The notes below the pieces were generated by a model, which had not been told where the DNA came from, did not search any database, and was given only the letters and a program-made list of their open reading frames with translations. This document shows positions 7,756 to 16,488 of a stretch of 33,784 nt of DNA, in pieces. Made by a program: the position numbers and the translations under genes. The stretch comes from Miniphocaeibacter sp012841535 (GTDB lineage Bacteria; Bacillota; Clostridia; Tissierellales; Peptoniphilaceae). The stretch lies in NCBI RefSeq assembly GCF_049274025.1, contig NZ_JBASRV010000058.1, one strand, 5' to 3'. Each line of letters begins with the position of its first letter. Position 1 is the stretch's first letter.

Positions 7756-8618
7756 CCTTCATTATCTATTTCTAAATCCTTAATTTCCCAATTATTTGCT
7801 AAAGTATTTAAATATTTTTCGATTTTTTTATTAAAATCCTTGTCCTCTATATCTCTAAAAACCATTATAGTAGGTCCTGCTCCACTTAAATATGCAGCAA
7901 AGGCACCTAAATCATAGGACATAGAAACTATATCATAAAAATTATTAACAAGTGGTGCTCTGTAGTCCTGGTGGAGTTTGTCCTTAAAATAATATTTTAA
8001 ATTTTCAAACTCTCCCTTTCTTAGGCAATCAACCATAAATAAGCAGTGGGACATATTGAAAACAGCATCTTCCATTGTAACTTTTTCAGGTAAAACCTCT
8101 CTGGCTAATTTTGTTCTAACGGCAAAGTCAGGAATTAGGGCAGTACATTTCATACCTGATGGAATATTCATTTTCTTATATCGAATTTCTCCGTCCTGCT
8201 TAATGGACATGGAAAGACCACCAAAAAATTGACTTGTTATATTATCACAATGACCTTCAATTTCAATAGCTTTTTTATAAATCTCATATTCGGTCATTTT
8301 ATTTCCAAGAAAATAATTTGCAGCTATAACACCTGCTAATATACAGGAAGCTGACGTACCTAAACCACCGGACATGGGAATATCGCTTCCTGTATATATT
8401 TTTAAGGTAGGTGGCTTTTCGTTAAAATCATCATATACTTGCTTAATAGTTGTATATACTAAATTATTTTCATTACTAAATTCCTCGTAATCACTAATAA
8501 TTTCTAGTTTATTACTTTCTTCAAAAGTAAATACATTGTAGAGCTTAAAGGAAAGAGCCAAAACATCAAAGCCTGGACCTAAATTTGCACTTGAAGCAGG
8601 AACTGATATTTTAAGCAT
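7734..8618 (-). CDS. thrB: Homoserine kinase
   Basis: This GHMP-family kinase of 294 residues phosphorylates homoserine to O-phosphohomoserine, the substrate of the threonine synthase encoded just upstream. Marks are the N-terminal VPASSANLGPGFD and the ATP-binding PMSGGLGTSAS at 81-91, with SGAGPTIM near the C-terminus. I place the start at 8618 rather than at the ATG nine bases upstream because AGGAG directly abuts that first ATG but is 9 bases from the second. It overlaps thrC by 8 bases, so the pair is coupled. No homoserine dehydrogenase or aspartokinase gene is in the window. Confidence 0.94.
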   Translation of the reverse strand: MLKISVPASSANLGPGFDVLALSFKLYNVFTFEESNKLEIISDYEEFSNENNLVYTTIKQVYDDFNEKPPTLKIYTGSDIPMSGGLGTSASCILAGVIAANYFLGNKMTEYEIYKKAIEIEGHCDNITSQFFGGLSMSIKQDGEIRYKKMNIPSGMKCTALIPDFAVRTKLAREVLPEKVTMEDAVFNMSHCLFMVDCLRKGEFENLKYYFKDKLHQDYRAPLVNNFYDIVSMSYDLGAFAAYLSGAGPTIMVFRDIEDKDFNKKIEKYLNTLANNWEIKDLEIDNEGTIIEEF

Positions 8619-10104
8619 TATTAGCATCTCCTATAAATTTTTTTATATTATTAAGAATATCTTCTTTTTTACTATATTCATCAAATCTAATTTTTTTATT
8701 CTTTAATGAACTTAGATTTTTAGGTGCAGGAACTGAAGTTATTTCCTGTAGTTTATTCATAATTTCAAAATCATTTAAATTATTTGTATCAACTTCTAAG
8801 GCTTTTAAAATATCCTTTGAGAATTTATAAGGTGAAGCTGTAGAGTCGATTAATGTTTTAGTTCTGTCATTTGTTTCCTTTAGGTATTTGTCATAGGCAA
8901 CAGATGCAACAGCAGTATGGGTGTCAATTAAATATTTTTCATTTAATAGAGTAGTTAGTATTTTTTCATTTACTTCTTTTTCATTGGCGTAATAAGCCTT
9001 CATAAAATCCATAATGTTTAAAATACTCCTATCTATTTCATAACGACCATCTTCCTTAAGTTCCTCCATTAAAGTAGAAACAAGGCTAGTGTTTTCACCG
9101 GACATATGATATAAGAATCTTTCTACATTTGAAGATACTAAAACATCCATAGATGGAGAAGTAGTTAAAATCAAATCATTATTTTTATCATAAACACCTT
9201 TATTAATAAAATCTGTAAGAACATTATTGTCATTTGATGCACATATTAGTTTATTTACAGGTAGGCCCATTTCCTTAGCATAATAAGCAGCCAAAATGTT
9301 TCCGAAGTTTCCTGTAGGTACTACAATATTAATTTTTTCGTCGTTTTTTATTTCTCCAAATTTTAATAAATTAATATAGGAGCTGTAATAATAAACTATT
9401 TGAGGTAATAATCTACCAACATTTATAGAATTGGCAGAAGATAACTGGATTTTATTTTCATTTAATTCTTTATTAAATTCTTTATTTGCAAAAATATTTT
9501 TAACTGTAGTTTGGCAATCGTCAAAATTACCAACAACACCTAAAACATAGGTATTATTTCCCTCTTGAGTTTGCATTTGTAGTTTTTGTATTGAACTTAC
9601 GCCATCTTGAGGGTAAAGTACAGCTATTCTAATGTTTTCTACGTCCTTAAATCCCTCTAAAGCTGCTTTACCAGTATCTCCACTTGTTGCAACAAGAATA
9701 ACAATATTATCAAACTCATCTGATGTTTTTAATGCAGTTTGAATAAAGTAAGGAAAAATTGAAAGAGCCATATCTTTAAAGGCAGAAGTTCTTCCATGAT
9801 ATAATTCTACAAAATACCTGTCGCTGGTTTTTCTTATTGGTGCAATATAAGGATCCGAAAAATTAGTTGAATTATAGGCCCCATTAACACAGGTAGACAA
9901 TTCTTCCGGTGTAAAGTCTGTAAAGAATTTACCTAAAATATAGTAGGCTAGGTCCTTGTATTGCATATCCATCATATGATTAATACTTCCTAATTTTGGA
10001 AATTCCTCAGGAATAAATAATCCACCTTCATCGGATATACCCTTTAATAAAGCTTTCTTCGAGTCTATATAAACATTTGAATCACGAGTACTTTTAAATT
10101 TCAT
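8611..10104 (-). CDS. thrC: Threonine synthase
   Basis: This PLP enzyme of 497 residues turns O-phosphohomoserine into threonine. The Schiff-base lysine is Lys110 in GRTSAFKDMAL, and ATSGDTGKAA provides the phosphate-binding loop. Its length and its N-terminal segment (YIDSKKALLKGISDEGGLF) match the longer, enterobacterial/yeast-like threonine synthase class rather than the short bacillar one. A strong AGGGGGA site precedes the ATG. First gene of the thrC-thrB operon; no T-box or other leader is visible between its promoter and the start. Confidence 0.95.
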   Translation of the reverse strand: MKFKSTRDSNVYIDSKKALLKGISDEGGLFIPEEFPKLGSINHMMDMQYKDLAYYILGKFFTDFTPEELSTCVNGAYNSTNFSDPYIAPIRKTSDRYFVELYHGRTSAFKDMALSIFPYFIQTALKTSDEFDNIVILVATSGDTGKAALEGFKDVENIRIAVLYPQDGVSSIQKLQMQTQEGNNTYVLGVVGNFDDCQTTVKNIFANKEFNKELNENKIQLSSANSINVGRLLPQIVYYYSSYINLLKFGEIKNDEKINIVVPTGNFGNILAAYYAKEMGLPVNKLICASNDNNVLTDFINKGVYDKNNDLILTTSPSMDVLVSSNVERFLYHMSGENTSLVSTLMEELKEDGRYEIDRSILNIMDFMKAYYANEKEVNEKILTTLLNEKYLIDTHTAVASVAYDKYLKETNDRTKTLIDSTASPYKFSKDILKALEVDTNNLNDFEIMNKLQEITSVPAPKNLSSLKNKKIRFDEYSKKEDILNNIKKFIGDANNA

Positions 10105-10136
10105 GTTATTCCCCCTAAAATCGTATATATTTAACC

Positions 10137-10164
10137 ATTATACCATGATGTAGTATTTTGTTAA
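10137..10164 (-). promoter_or_regulatory. thrC promoter
   Basis: On the minus strand, -35 TTAACA (10159-10164), a 16-base spacer and an extended -10 TGGTATAAT (-10 at 10137-10142) lie about 33 bases before the thrC ATG. Confidence 0.75.
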
Positions 10165-10167
10165 ATA

Positions 10168-10207
10168 GAAAGAAAATAAAAAAGCCATTGATTATTCAAT
10201 GACTTTT
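10168..10207 (-). terminator. Terminator after the O-antigen-ligase-like gene
   Basis: On the minus strand AAAAGTCATTGA (10196-10207) pairs with TCAATGGCTTTT (10180-10191), giving 12 bp with one U-G pair and a 4-base loop, followed by TTATTTTCTTT. The stem includes the gene's stop codon region. It separates this unit from thrCB. Confidence 0.85.
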
Positions 10208-11634
10208 GATGTTTTATCCTTATTTCTTAAAGAATTAAAAACGGTAATAAGTAAAATCAATATTATCCAAATAAACTTGTTGTCAAAAATTCCAAATCTT
10301 GAACTTGTCATAATATCTCCAAGAATAACGATGGAAAGTGTGAATATAAAGAATACATCTACAAAAGATCTCTTTATTAATTTAAACAAATATACTAAAA
10401 TCGACAACATACACAACATTGTTATTCCTAATAAAATTATTCCACCGTTTAATAGGTCAACTAAGAGAAAATTATGAGGGTCAACGGTATTTGGTGCTAA
10501 ATTTTTCCAATATATTCTATCTAAAATAGCCTTGTTTTCTGGTTGGTTATAAATATCTAGATTGCTAGAAGCTCCCTTTCCTATTATTTTATTCAATGTT
10601 GGATATTCTTTATAGGAGTTTTTTGCTATTTTCCAGATTACTGTTCTTTTTTCCATTGAATGTTCATCGGTAAGAATATCATCTGCTCCTCTGTTAACAA
10701 CTAATCCGTCTCCAGTTTGATCTTGAGTAATTTTAGTTGTTCTTTCAGTTGTTAAATATTCATAAGAAAAAACTATGAAATTACTAATTAAAAATGTAAT
10801 AAGAATAGTTATTCCTAATTTAATCAGAGATTTAAGATAAAATTTTTTATCTATTTTTCCACTTTCCTTATTTTTTAATTTTATATAAGTATCAAAAACG
10901 CCGTATAAACAAAAAAGAATTAATACTACACTCATCATTTTTGTAGTTCGTCTTGACAAGGTTAAAAATATTGTCGGCGTACAGATAATTGAAGAAATAG
11001 CTAAGGCCAAATTTCTTTTATTAAGATTCTTACTAATTCTAAAAATCAAGTATATCAGCGTAATATAGCTAAAAAACAATAACATACCAAATTTATTATA
11101 GTCTTGGATAAGTGAAAGTCTTCTTGCATAGAAGGTTGTCTTAAATATAATCATATAGGCCCAAGTATATAATGATATTATAATTGATGGTGCGCTTAAA
11201 AAATATAGTAATAAATTAACTGTATCATTGTTATCTTTTTTTGATTTATTTAAATATAGCACATAAAAAAAGATTATAGCAACCATTGAAATAATTGTTA
11301 CATATTTAGTCAAGGCTACAGATTTATTATTTGTATATAGTAGACTTATTAAATCAAATGCTATATAGGCTACTATTAAGATAATCAGTATTTTTATCTC
11401 TTTTAGTTGGTTTTTAACAGAATCCAAAGAATGTAAAAACATATTTTTAGGATTTTTTAAAAATGCTATAAGAAACATAATTCCTGTAATTAGTAAAGTA
11501 ATTTTATAAGGAGTAATAAAACTATATATTTTTAAATTAACTCCGGTTTCAGTTATTACAAACATAATTGTTAATAGAACCATGCTAGTAAATAAATGTA
11601 AATATTTTTTGTTGTTTAATAAATTTTTTTCCAT
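10192..11634 (-). CDS. O-antigen ligase/polymerase-family membrane protein (Wzy_C-like)
   Basis: This polytopic membrane protein of about 480 residues has roughly eleven hydrophobic segments and one large extracytoplasmic loop (about 292-385). The PHNFLLVDLLNGG motif with His387-Asn388, and the short SRR (227-229), match the O-antigen ligase/Wzy family, which joins or polymerises lipid-linked glycans. In a Gram-positive this points to a cell-surface polysaccharide; the actual polymer is unknown. I choose the ATG at 11634, preceded by GAGG at proper distance, over a TTG at 11676 that would overlap the upstream gene. It follows an anchored unknown protein in the same operon. No glycosyltransferases lie nearby. 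Confidence 0.72.
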   Translation of the reverse strand: MEKNLLNNKKYLHLFTSMVLLTIMFVITETGVNLKIYSFITPYKITLLITGIMFLIAFLKNPKNMFLHSLDSVKNQLKEIKILIILIVAYIAFDLISLLYTNNKSVALTKYVTIISMVAIIFFYVLYLNKSKKDNNDTVNLLLYFLSAPSIIISLYTWAYMIIFKTTFYARRLSLIQDYNKFGMLLFFSYITLIYLIFRISKNLNKRNLALAISSIICTPTIFLTLSRRTTKMMSVVLILFCLYGVFDTYIKLKNKESGKIDKKFYLKSLIKLGITILITFLISNFIVFSYEYLTTERTTKITQDQTGDGLVVNRGADDILTDEHSMEKRTVIWKIAKNSYKEYPTLNKIIGKGASSNLDIYNQPENKAILDRIYWKNLAPNTVDPHNFLLVDLLNGGIILLGITMLCMLSILVYLFKLIKRSFVDVFFIFTLSIVILGDIMTSSRFGIFDNKFIWIILILLITVFNSLRNKDKTSKVIE

Positions 11635-11650
11635 TGTGTTAGCCTCAATT

Positions 11651-12544
11651 CTATTGTAATTCTTTTGGTATTCCAAATTCTTTTAAAATATTAAATTGCT
11701 CAGAATCAATTTCAAAACGAATAGAAAATTTATCGTTACCCTTTTCTAAAGTTAGAGCAAAAATAAATTTATTTGCATATAAATCGTTACTTAGTACATT
11801 ATAATTTATTAAAACATGTTCATTATCCCATTTGGTTTCAATAATATCCTTATAGCTTAATATACCTGATTCATCTATATAATCATTTATTTTCAAATCT
11901 TCCACAACGGTTTTTACGTTATTATCAATTGAATTAAATTCTTCCTTAAAAACATAATTTTCATCTATTTCATTAACTTCAACAAAAGTTGAGAAACCAC
12001 GTAGTAGTTTAATCAAATCCTTGTAGTCAACTAACTCTGTAGTCTTACCATAATATTTCTCAAAAGGATTGAAACTTTCTATGATTCCTTCATCATCGAC
12101 TATATTATTTTCTGATATAACAATATCATTGTCTATATTTTTTATATAGTTAACAAATAAATCATTATTAAGAGAGTAACTATCTGTTAAAAAATAATTC
12201 TTTGAGCTATCATCCTTGTACATAATCTCCATTCTTTGGCCGTGTTTATATCTTTCTAGAGGAGGAGCAGGCTTTTCTTCTTCTTTTTCTTCTTTTTCTA
12301 TATTAAACAAATTATCTATATAGCTTTTAAAGAAAGAATCTTCTTCTTTTTTCATTTTTTCTTCTACTTCACTTTTAGAAATAGTGAAATTATTTTTTTG
12401 TATATAGTTATCTATTTTTGTACTTTTATCTTCTAATAATGCAAATAATTGGTCGTTGTCTAATCCTGAATTAGGCTTTGATATTTGTATTAAGAACACA
12501 GTAATTAATGTACCAATTAGTAAAGTCCATTTATATTTTTTCAA
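11651..12544 (-). CDS. Membrane-anchored protein of unknown function
   Basis: I do not recognise the family. The protein has one N-terminal hydrophobic helix (about residues 5-20) that acts as an uncleaved anchor or signal, then a Lys/Glu-rich, probably coiled stretch, a proline patch (KPAPPLERY) and a mostly polar extracytoplasmic part to 297 residues. The ATG at 12556 is unlikely to be used because GGAGGT forms its second and third codons. That site instead serves the TTG four codons later (12544), though the gap is short. It is the first gene of a two-gene unit with the O-antigen-ligase-like protein and may assist that enzyme or sense the envelope (inference from context). Confidence 0.6.
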   Translation of the reverse strand: MKKYKWTLLIGTLITVFLIQISKPNSGLDNDQLFALLEDKSTKIDNYIQKNNFTISKSEVEEKMKKEEDSFFKSYIDNLFNIEKEEKEEEKPAPPLERYKHGQRMEIMYKDDSSKNYFLTDSYSLNNDLFVNYIKNIDNDIVISENNIVDDEGIIESFNPFEKYYGKTTELVDYKDLIKLLRGFSTFVEVNEIDENYVFKEEFNSIDNNVKTVVEDLKINDYIDESGILSYKDIIETKWDNEHVLINYNVLSNDLYANKFIFALTLEKGNDKFSIRFEIDSEQFNILKEFGIPKELQ

Positions 12545-12614
12545 AATTACCTCCATAATTATTTATAATTCTATATCTTAATAAGTTTACACTATTTTTT
12601 TTTAAGTAACAAGT

Positions 12615-12620
12615 TATAAT
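12615..12620 (+). promoter_or_regulatory. Possible yaaA -10 element
   Basis: TATAAT lies 24 bases before the yaaA start. A nine-T tract (12595-12603) occupies the -35 zone and no TTGACA-like box is present. The same 100-base gap must also hold the opposing promoter of the leftward unit. Confidence 0.4.
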
Positions 12621-12644
12621 AAATATAGGGAAAAGGAGTAGAAG

Positions 12645-13388
12645 ATGAAAATTTTAATTACAACAGCCAAGGAAATGAAATTAGCAAGCAGCCTTATAGA
12701 TATAGATAGACCTTTGATTTTTGAAAGTAAGTACAATGCAGTAGCCAGTAGACTAAAAAAATATTCAGTAGAGGATTTAGAAAAACTCTATAAGGTAAAA
12801 AGGGAAGTTGCAGAAAAGAATTTTAATTTATGGCAAAATATTGAAAGTAATAATAAATACACAGCCCTAGAACTTTTCAATGGATTAATGTATCGTTATA
12901 TAGAATATGAAAAGCTAGATGAGAAATCACAAAATTATCTAGATGATAATTTAAGAATAATATCATCTCTTTATGGACTTATTAAACCTTTTGATAAAAT
13001 AGCAGAACATAGGTTGGATTTTAGTAAAAATATAGAAATTACTAATAAAATTAAATTGGTGGATTATTGGAAAGAGGATATATCTAAGTACTTACTAAAA
13101 GAAGATAGTATTTTTATAAATCTGCTTTCTGATGAGTTTAATAAGGTATTAAATAAGGAAGTTTTAGAAAAGTCCATATTTATAAAGTTCAGGGAAATAA
13201 GTAATGGAAAACTTAAAACCCATTCTACAATTTCTAAAAAGGGTCGAGGTTCTTTTATAAAATACATGGCGGATATAAAAGCAAGTAAGGTAGAAGATTT
13301 ATTCCTATTTGATTATGATGGATATAAATACGATGGGAATAATTCAAATAATAGGGAATTAATTTTTGTTAAAAATAAAAATAAATAA
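12645..13388 (+). CDS. yaaA: YaaA family protein (peroxide stress response, UPF0246)
   Basis: This cytoplasmic DUF328/UPF0246 protein of 247 residues is linked in E. coli to lowering free intracellular iron during hydrogen peroxide stress (family knowledge). It shows the family's typical segments: the start MKILITTAKEM, KYNAVASRL, ALELFNGLMY, SSLYGLIKPFD near the middle, LLSDEF, and the C-terminal KKGRGSFIKYM followed by FDYDGYKYD. AAGGAG precedes the ATG. It stands alone, divergent from the unit on its left and followed by the argG promoter. In an anaerobe a role in oxidative stress would be sensible but is not shown here. Confidence 0.88.
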   Translation: MKILITTAKEMKLASSLIDIDRPLIFESKYNAVASRLKKYSVEDLEKLYKVKREVAEKNFNLWQNIESNNKYTALELFNGLMYRYIEYEKLDEKSQNYLDDNLRIISSLYGLIKPFDKIAEHRLDFSKNIEITNKIKLVDYWKEDISKYLLKEDSIFINLLSDEFNKVLNKEVLEKSIFIKFREISNGKLKTHSTISKKGRGSFIKYMADIKASKVEDLFLFDYDGYKYDGNNSNNRELIFVKNKNK

Positions 13389-13406
13389 ATGTTTTTAACT
13401 AAAGTA

Positions 13407-13435
13407 TTGACAAATATCCCTTTACTTATTAGAAT
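13407..13435 (+). promoter_or_regulatory. argGH promoter
   Basis: A perfect TTGACA (13407-13412), a 17-base spacer and TAGAAT (13430-13435) directly precede the T-box leader. Confidence 0.85.
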
Positions 13436-13441
13436 ATCTAT

Positions 13442-13683
13442 AATTGAAAGTCTTTGAAATGGAAAGTAATGTTTTTTGAATTTTAGCGAGTTGGAATAGA
13501 GTGAAAGTCCAATAAGGAGAAAAATATGAAAGTAGGACCATGGAGATGGTATTGTGAATAGTTAGCAGTACCCGTAAAGTTCCCGTTAAACTTAAGTGGA
13601 TGTACTATATACATCAATAGGAGTGGTACCGCGGATATTTTCGTCTCTTTTTCTAGTTTGACTAGAGAAAGGGGCTTTTTTTA
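13442..13683 (+). promoter_or_regulatory. T-box riboswitch leader of argGH
   Basis: This tRNA-sensing leader lets transcription continue when the cognate tRNA is uncharged. The core T-box AGGAGTGGTACCGCGG is at 13619-13634; its UGGU would pair with a tRNA ending ACCA. Stem I shows the AGTA motif (13465-13468), a distal hairpin TTGGA/TCCAA with a GAGTGAAAG-type loop, and the GAAAGTAGGA specifier strand (13528-13537). Stem III is GATGTA/TACATC (13599-13604, 13610-13615). The terminator overlaps the downstream side of the T-box region. The genes suggest arginine, but the specifier codon is not unambiguous. Confidence 0.92.
13643..13683 (+). terminator. T-box terminator hairpin
   Basis: Arms 13643-13657 and 13661-13675 pair over 15 bp including G-U pairs, with a TTG loop, then eight Ts. 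This is the off state of the T-box switch. Confidence 0.9.
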
Positions 13684-13787
13684 ATCTGACTTAGTTTTTA
13701 GATATAAGAAAGATTAAAAGGCGAAAGTTGTTTAGTCTTAAAACTATTAAAAGTAAAGACAGTATTATATAAATTAGGAGGATTATA

Positions 13788-15035
13788 ATGACAAAAATAA
13801 ATAAAGAGGATATTAAGAAGGTTGTTTTAGCCTATTCAGGAGGCTTGGATACTTCAATAATAATTTCATGGTTAAAAGAAAATTACGATTGTGAAGTTAT
13901 TGCTGTTGTTGGAAATGTAGGACAGGAAGATGAATTAGAAGGTTTAGAAGAGAAGGCTATTGCATCTGGTGCTTCTAAAATTTATATAGAGGATTTAATT
14001 GACGAGTTTGTAGATGACTATGTTTTCGAAACCTTAAAAGCCGGTGCAAAATACGAAGGAAGATATTTACTGGGAACTGCTTTTGCAAGACCTGTTATTG
14101 CTAAGAGATTAGTGGAAATTGCTCATGAGGAAAATGCAGACGCTATAGTTCATGGCTGTACTGGAAAAGGAAATGACCAGGTTCGTTTTGAACTTACAGT
14201 AAAGGCTTTCGATCCAGATTTACCAGTAATAGCTCCATGGAGAACTTGGGAAATTAAGTCCCGTGAAGATGAAATTGAATATGCAAAGGCTAGAAATATA
14301 CCTTTACCTATGGAAAAAGACGAATTTTATTCAGAAGATAGAAATATTTGGCATATTTCCCATGAAGGATTAGACTTAGAATATCCTGACACTGAGCCAA
14401 ACTATGACAAGGTTTTAAAACTTTCAGTATCACCGGAAAAAGCTCCAGACAAGCCAACATATGTAACTATTAGATTTGACAAGGGAGTTCCAGTAGCTGT
14501 TAATGGAGAGTATATGAAAGGATCCGATATTATTAGATATCTTAATAAAGTTGGTGGAGAAAACGGAATAGGTATAGATGATATTGTAGAAAACAGATTA
14601 GTTGGTATGAAGGTTAGAGGGGTTTATGAAAATGCAGGTGGTAGAATTTTATATACTGCCCATGAAATCTTAGAATCCTTAACTTTAGATAGGGACACTA
14701 TGCATTACAAGGACAAAGTAGCTGTAGAATTTGCTTCATTGGTTTATAACGGATTATGGTTTACAACATTAAGAGAAGCCTTATCTGCATTTGTAAATAA
14801 AACTCAAGAAACGGTAACCGGGGATGTTAAATTAAAATTATATAAGGGAAATGTAATTAACGCAGGAGTAACTTCCCCTTACACATTATATGATGAGGAA
14901 TATGCAACATTTGGTGAAGATGGAGTTTATGATCAAACAGATAGCCAAGGCTTTGTAAATCTATATGCTCTACCAATAAAAGTTCAAGCTATGATGAAGA
15001 AAAAAGTAAAAGAGAAAAAAGAACAAGGTAAATAA
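13788..15035 (+). CDS. argG: Argininosuccinate synthase
   Basis: This enzyme joins citrulline and aspartate with ATP to make argininosuccinate, the penultimate step of arginine synthesis. At 415 residues it is slightly longer than the usual 400 because of an 11-residue lead before the first strand. The PP-loop AYSGGLDTS is at residues 15-23, GCTGKGNDQVRFE binds substrate, and the C-terminal half ends in a Lys-rich helix. The ATG follows a perfect AGGAGG. argH follows after two bases, and transcription passes through the T-box, so supply is tied to tRNA charging. Confidence 0.97.
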   Translation: MTKINKEDIKKVVLAYSGGLDTSIIISWLKENYDCEVIAVVGNVGQEDELEGLEEKAIASGASKIYIEDLIDEFVDDYVFETLKAGAKYEGRYLLGTAFARPVIAKRLVEIAHEENADAIVHGCTGKGNDQVRFELTVKAFDPDLPVIAPWRTWEIKSREDEIEYAKARNIPLPMEKDEFYSEDRNIWHISHEGLDLEYPDTEPNYDKVLKLSVSPEKAPDKPTYVTIRFDKGVPVAVNGEYMKGSDIIRYLNKVGGENGIGIDDIVENRLVGMKVRGVYENAGGRILYTAHEILESLTLDRDTMHYKDKVAVEFASLVYNGLWFTTLREALSAFVNKTQETVTGDVKLKLYKGNVINAGVTSPYTLYDEEYATFGEDGVYDQTDSQGFVNLYALPIKVQAMMKKKVKEKKEQGK

Positions 15036-15037
15036 TA

Positions 15038-16414
15038 ATGAAGATGTGGAGTGGTCGATTTAAAAAAGAGCTAGATAGTTTAGCAAATGACTTTAATTCA
15101 TCTATATCCGTAGATTATAAAATGTATAGAGAGGATATTGAAGGCTCAATAGCTCATGCTACTATGCTTGAAAAAGTCGACATAATAACAAAAGAAGATT
15201 TAAATAAAATTGTAGAAGGTCTTAATTCCATTTTAAAGGATATTGATTCAAATAAATTGGAATTTAATCCTAATGCAGAAGATATTCATATGTTTAATGA
15301 AGAGGAACTTACAAAACGAATTGGAGATTCAGGTAAAAAACTTCATACAGCAAGGTCAAGAAATGACCAGGTAGCCTTAGACATAAGAATGTATTTAAAA
15401 AATAAAATTAAGCTTATTCTTGAAGATATTAATAAACTTATTGACACTTTAATAGATATGGCAGAAGAAAATCTTAATACAGTTATGCCAGGTTATACTC
15501 ATTTGCAAGTGGCACAGCCTGTTACCTTTGCCCATCATATTATGGCCTATGTACAGATGTTAGTAAGGGATATTACTAGATTTAAAGACTGTTATAGGAG
15601 AATGAATGAAAATCCTTTAGGTAGTGGTGCCTTAGCAACTACAACATATCCTATTGATAGATTTATGACTACTGAACTACTGGGATTTGATATTCCAACT
15701 AGAAATAGTTTAGATTCAGTTTCAGACAGGGATTTTATTGTAGAATTAAATTTTGATATTTCCATGGTAATGTTACATCTTTCAAGATTTTCGGAAGAAA
15801 TAATTCTATGGGCAAGTCAAGAATTTAAATTTATAGAATTAGATGACAGTTATTCAACAGGCTCATCTATAATGCCACAAAAGAAAAATCCCGACATGGC
15901 AGAACTTGTAAGAGGAAAAAGTTCAAGGGTCTTTGGAAATTTAATGGCAACTTTAAACATGATTAAGGCACTGCCTTTAGCATATAATAAGGATATGCAG
16001 GAGGATAAGGAAAACATATTTGATTCTATAGAAACTTTAGAAATTTGCCTTTTAGTTTTTGAAGGAATGATGAGAACTTTAAAGGTAAATAAGGAAAATA
16101 TGAGAGAAAAAGCTAAAAAGGGTTTTATTAATGCAACGGATTTAGCGGACTATCTTGTGAAAAAGGGAATGGCTTTTAGGGATGCTTATAAAATAACCGG
16201 ACAGCTTGTAGGCTATTGTGTAGATGAAAATAAATCTTTGGAAGAATTAACTATAGAAGAATTTAAAAATTCCTCTGAACTTTTTGATGAAGATGTATAT
16301 AAATATATTGATTTAGATTATATATTAGCTCAAAGAAAAGTTTATGGTGGACCAAGTCCTGAAGCGGTAAAAATTCAAATTAAGGATACAAAAGAATATA
16401 TAGGAAGTATTTAA
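15038..16414 (+). CDS. argH: Argininosuccinate lyase
   Basis: This fumarase/aspartase-superfamily enzyme of 458 residues splits argininosuccinate into arginine and fumarate. Visible marks are WSGRF at the N-terminus, HTARSRNDQ (103-111), GYTHLQ with His155, and the family signature GSSIMPQKKNP at 275-285 with the catalytic serine loop. It has normal length. An AAGG site inside the end of argG serves the ATG. It is the last gene of the T-box-controlled operon; a long stem that doubles as a terminator follows the stop. Confidence 0.97.
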   Translation: MKMWSGRFKKELDSLANDFNSSISVDYKMYREDIEGSIAHATMLEKVDIITKEDLNKIVEGLNSILKDIDSNKLEFNPNAEDIHMFNEEELTKRIGDSGKKLHTARSRNDQVALDIRMYLKNKIKLILEDINKLIDTLIDMAEENLNTVMPGYTHLQVAQPVTFAHHIMAYVQMLVRDITRFKDCYRRMNENPLGSGALATTTYPIDRFMTTELLGFDIPTRNSLDSVSDRDFIVELNFDISMVMLHLSRFSEEIILWASQEFKFIELDDSYSTGSSIMPQKKNPDMAELVRGKSSRVFGNLMATLNMIKALPLAYNKDMQEDKENIFDSIETLEICLLVFEGMMRTLKVNKENMREKAKKGFINATDLADYLVKKGMAFRDAYKITGQLVGYCVDENKSLEELTIEEFKNSSELFDEDVYKYIDLDYILAQRKVYGGPSPEAVKIQIKDTKEYIGSI

Positions 16415-16416
16415 TG

Positions 16417-16488
16417 AAATCTTCCTTCGTATTAACCTATAATTAGGATATAATGATTATAATTGTTAATATGAAGGAGGATTTTTTT
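16417..16488 (+). terminator. Long stem after argH that contains the next gene's ribosome site
   Basis: Arms 16417-16436 and 16465-16484 pair along all 20 bases (two as G-U), closed by a 28-base loop, and a T-run follows. The right arm contains AAGGAGG, the ribosome site of the DUF1275 gene. Read-through RNA from argGH would therefore hide that site, while RNA begun in the loop would expose it. TATAAT occurs twice in the loop (16449-16454, 16458-16463) but without a good -35. Confidence 0.72.

Noticed and set aside
12231..12370. Repeated TTCTTC/TTTTTC stretch suggesting a DNA repeat
   Set aside because: It is the antisense of a Glu/Lys-rich coding segment in the unknown membrane protein, with no regular period.
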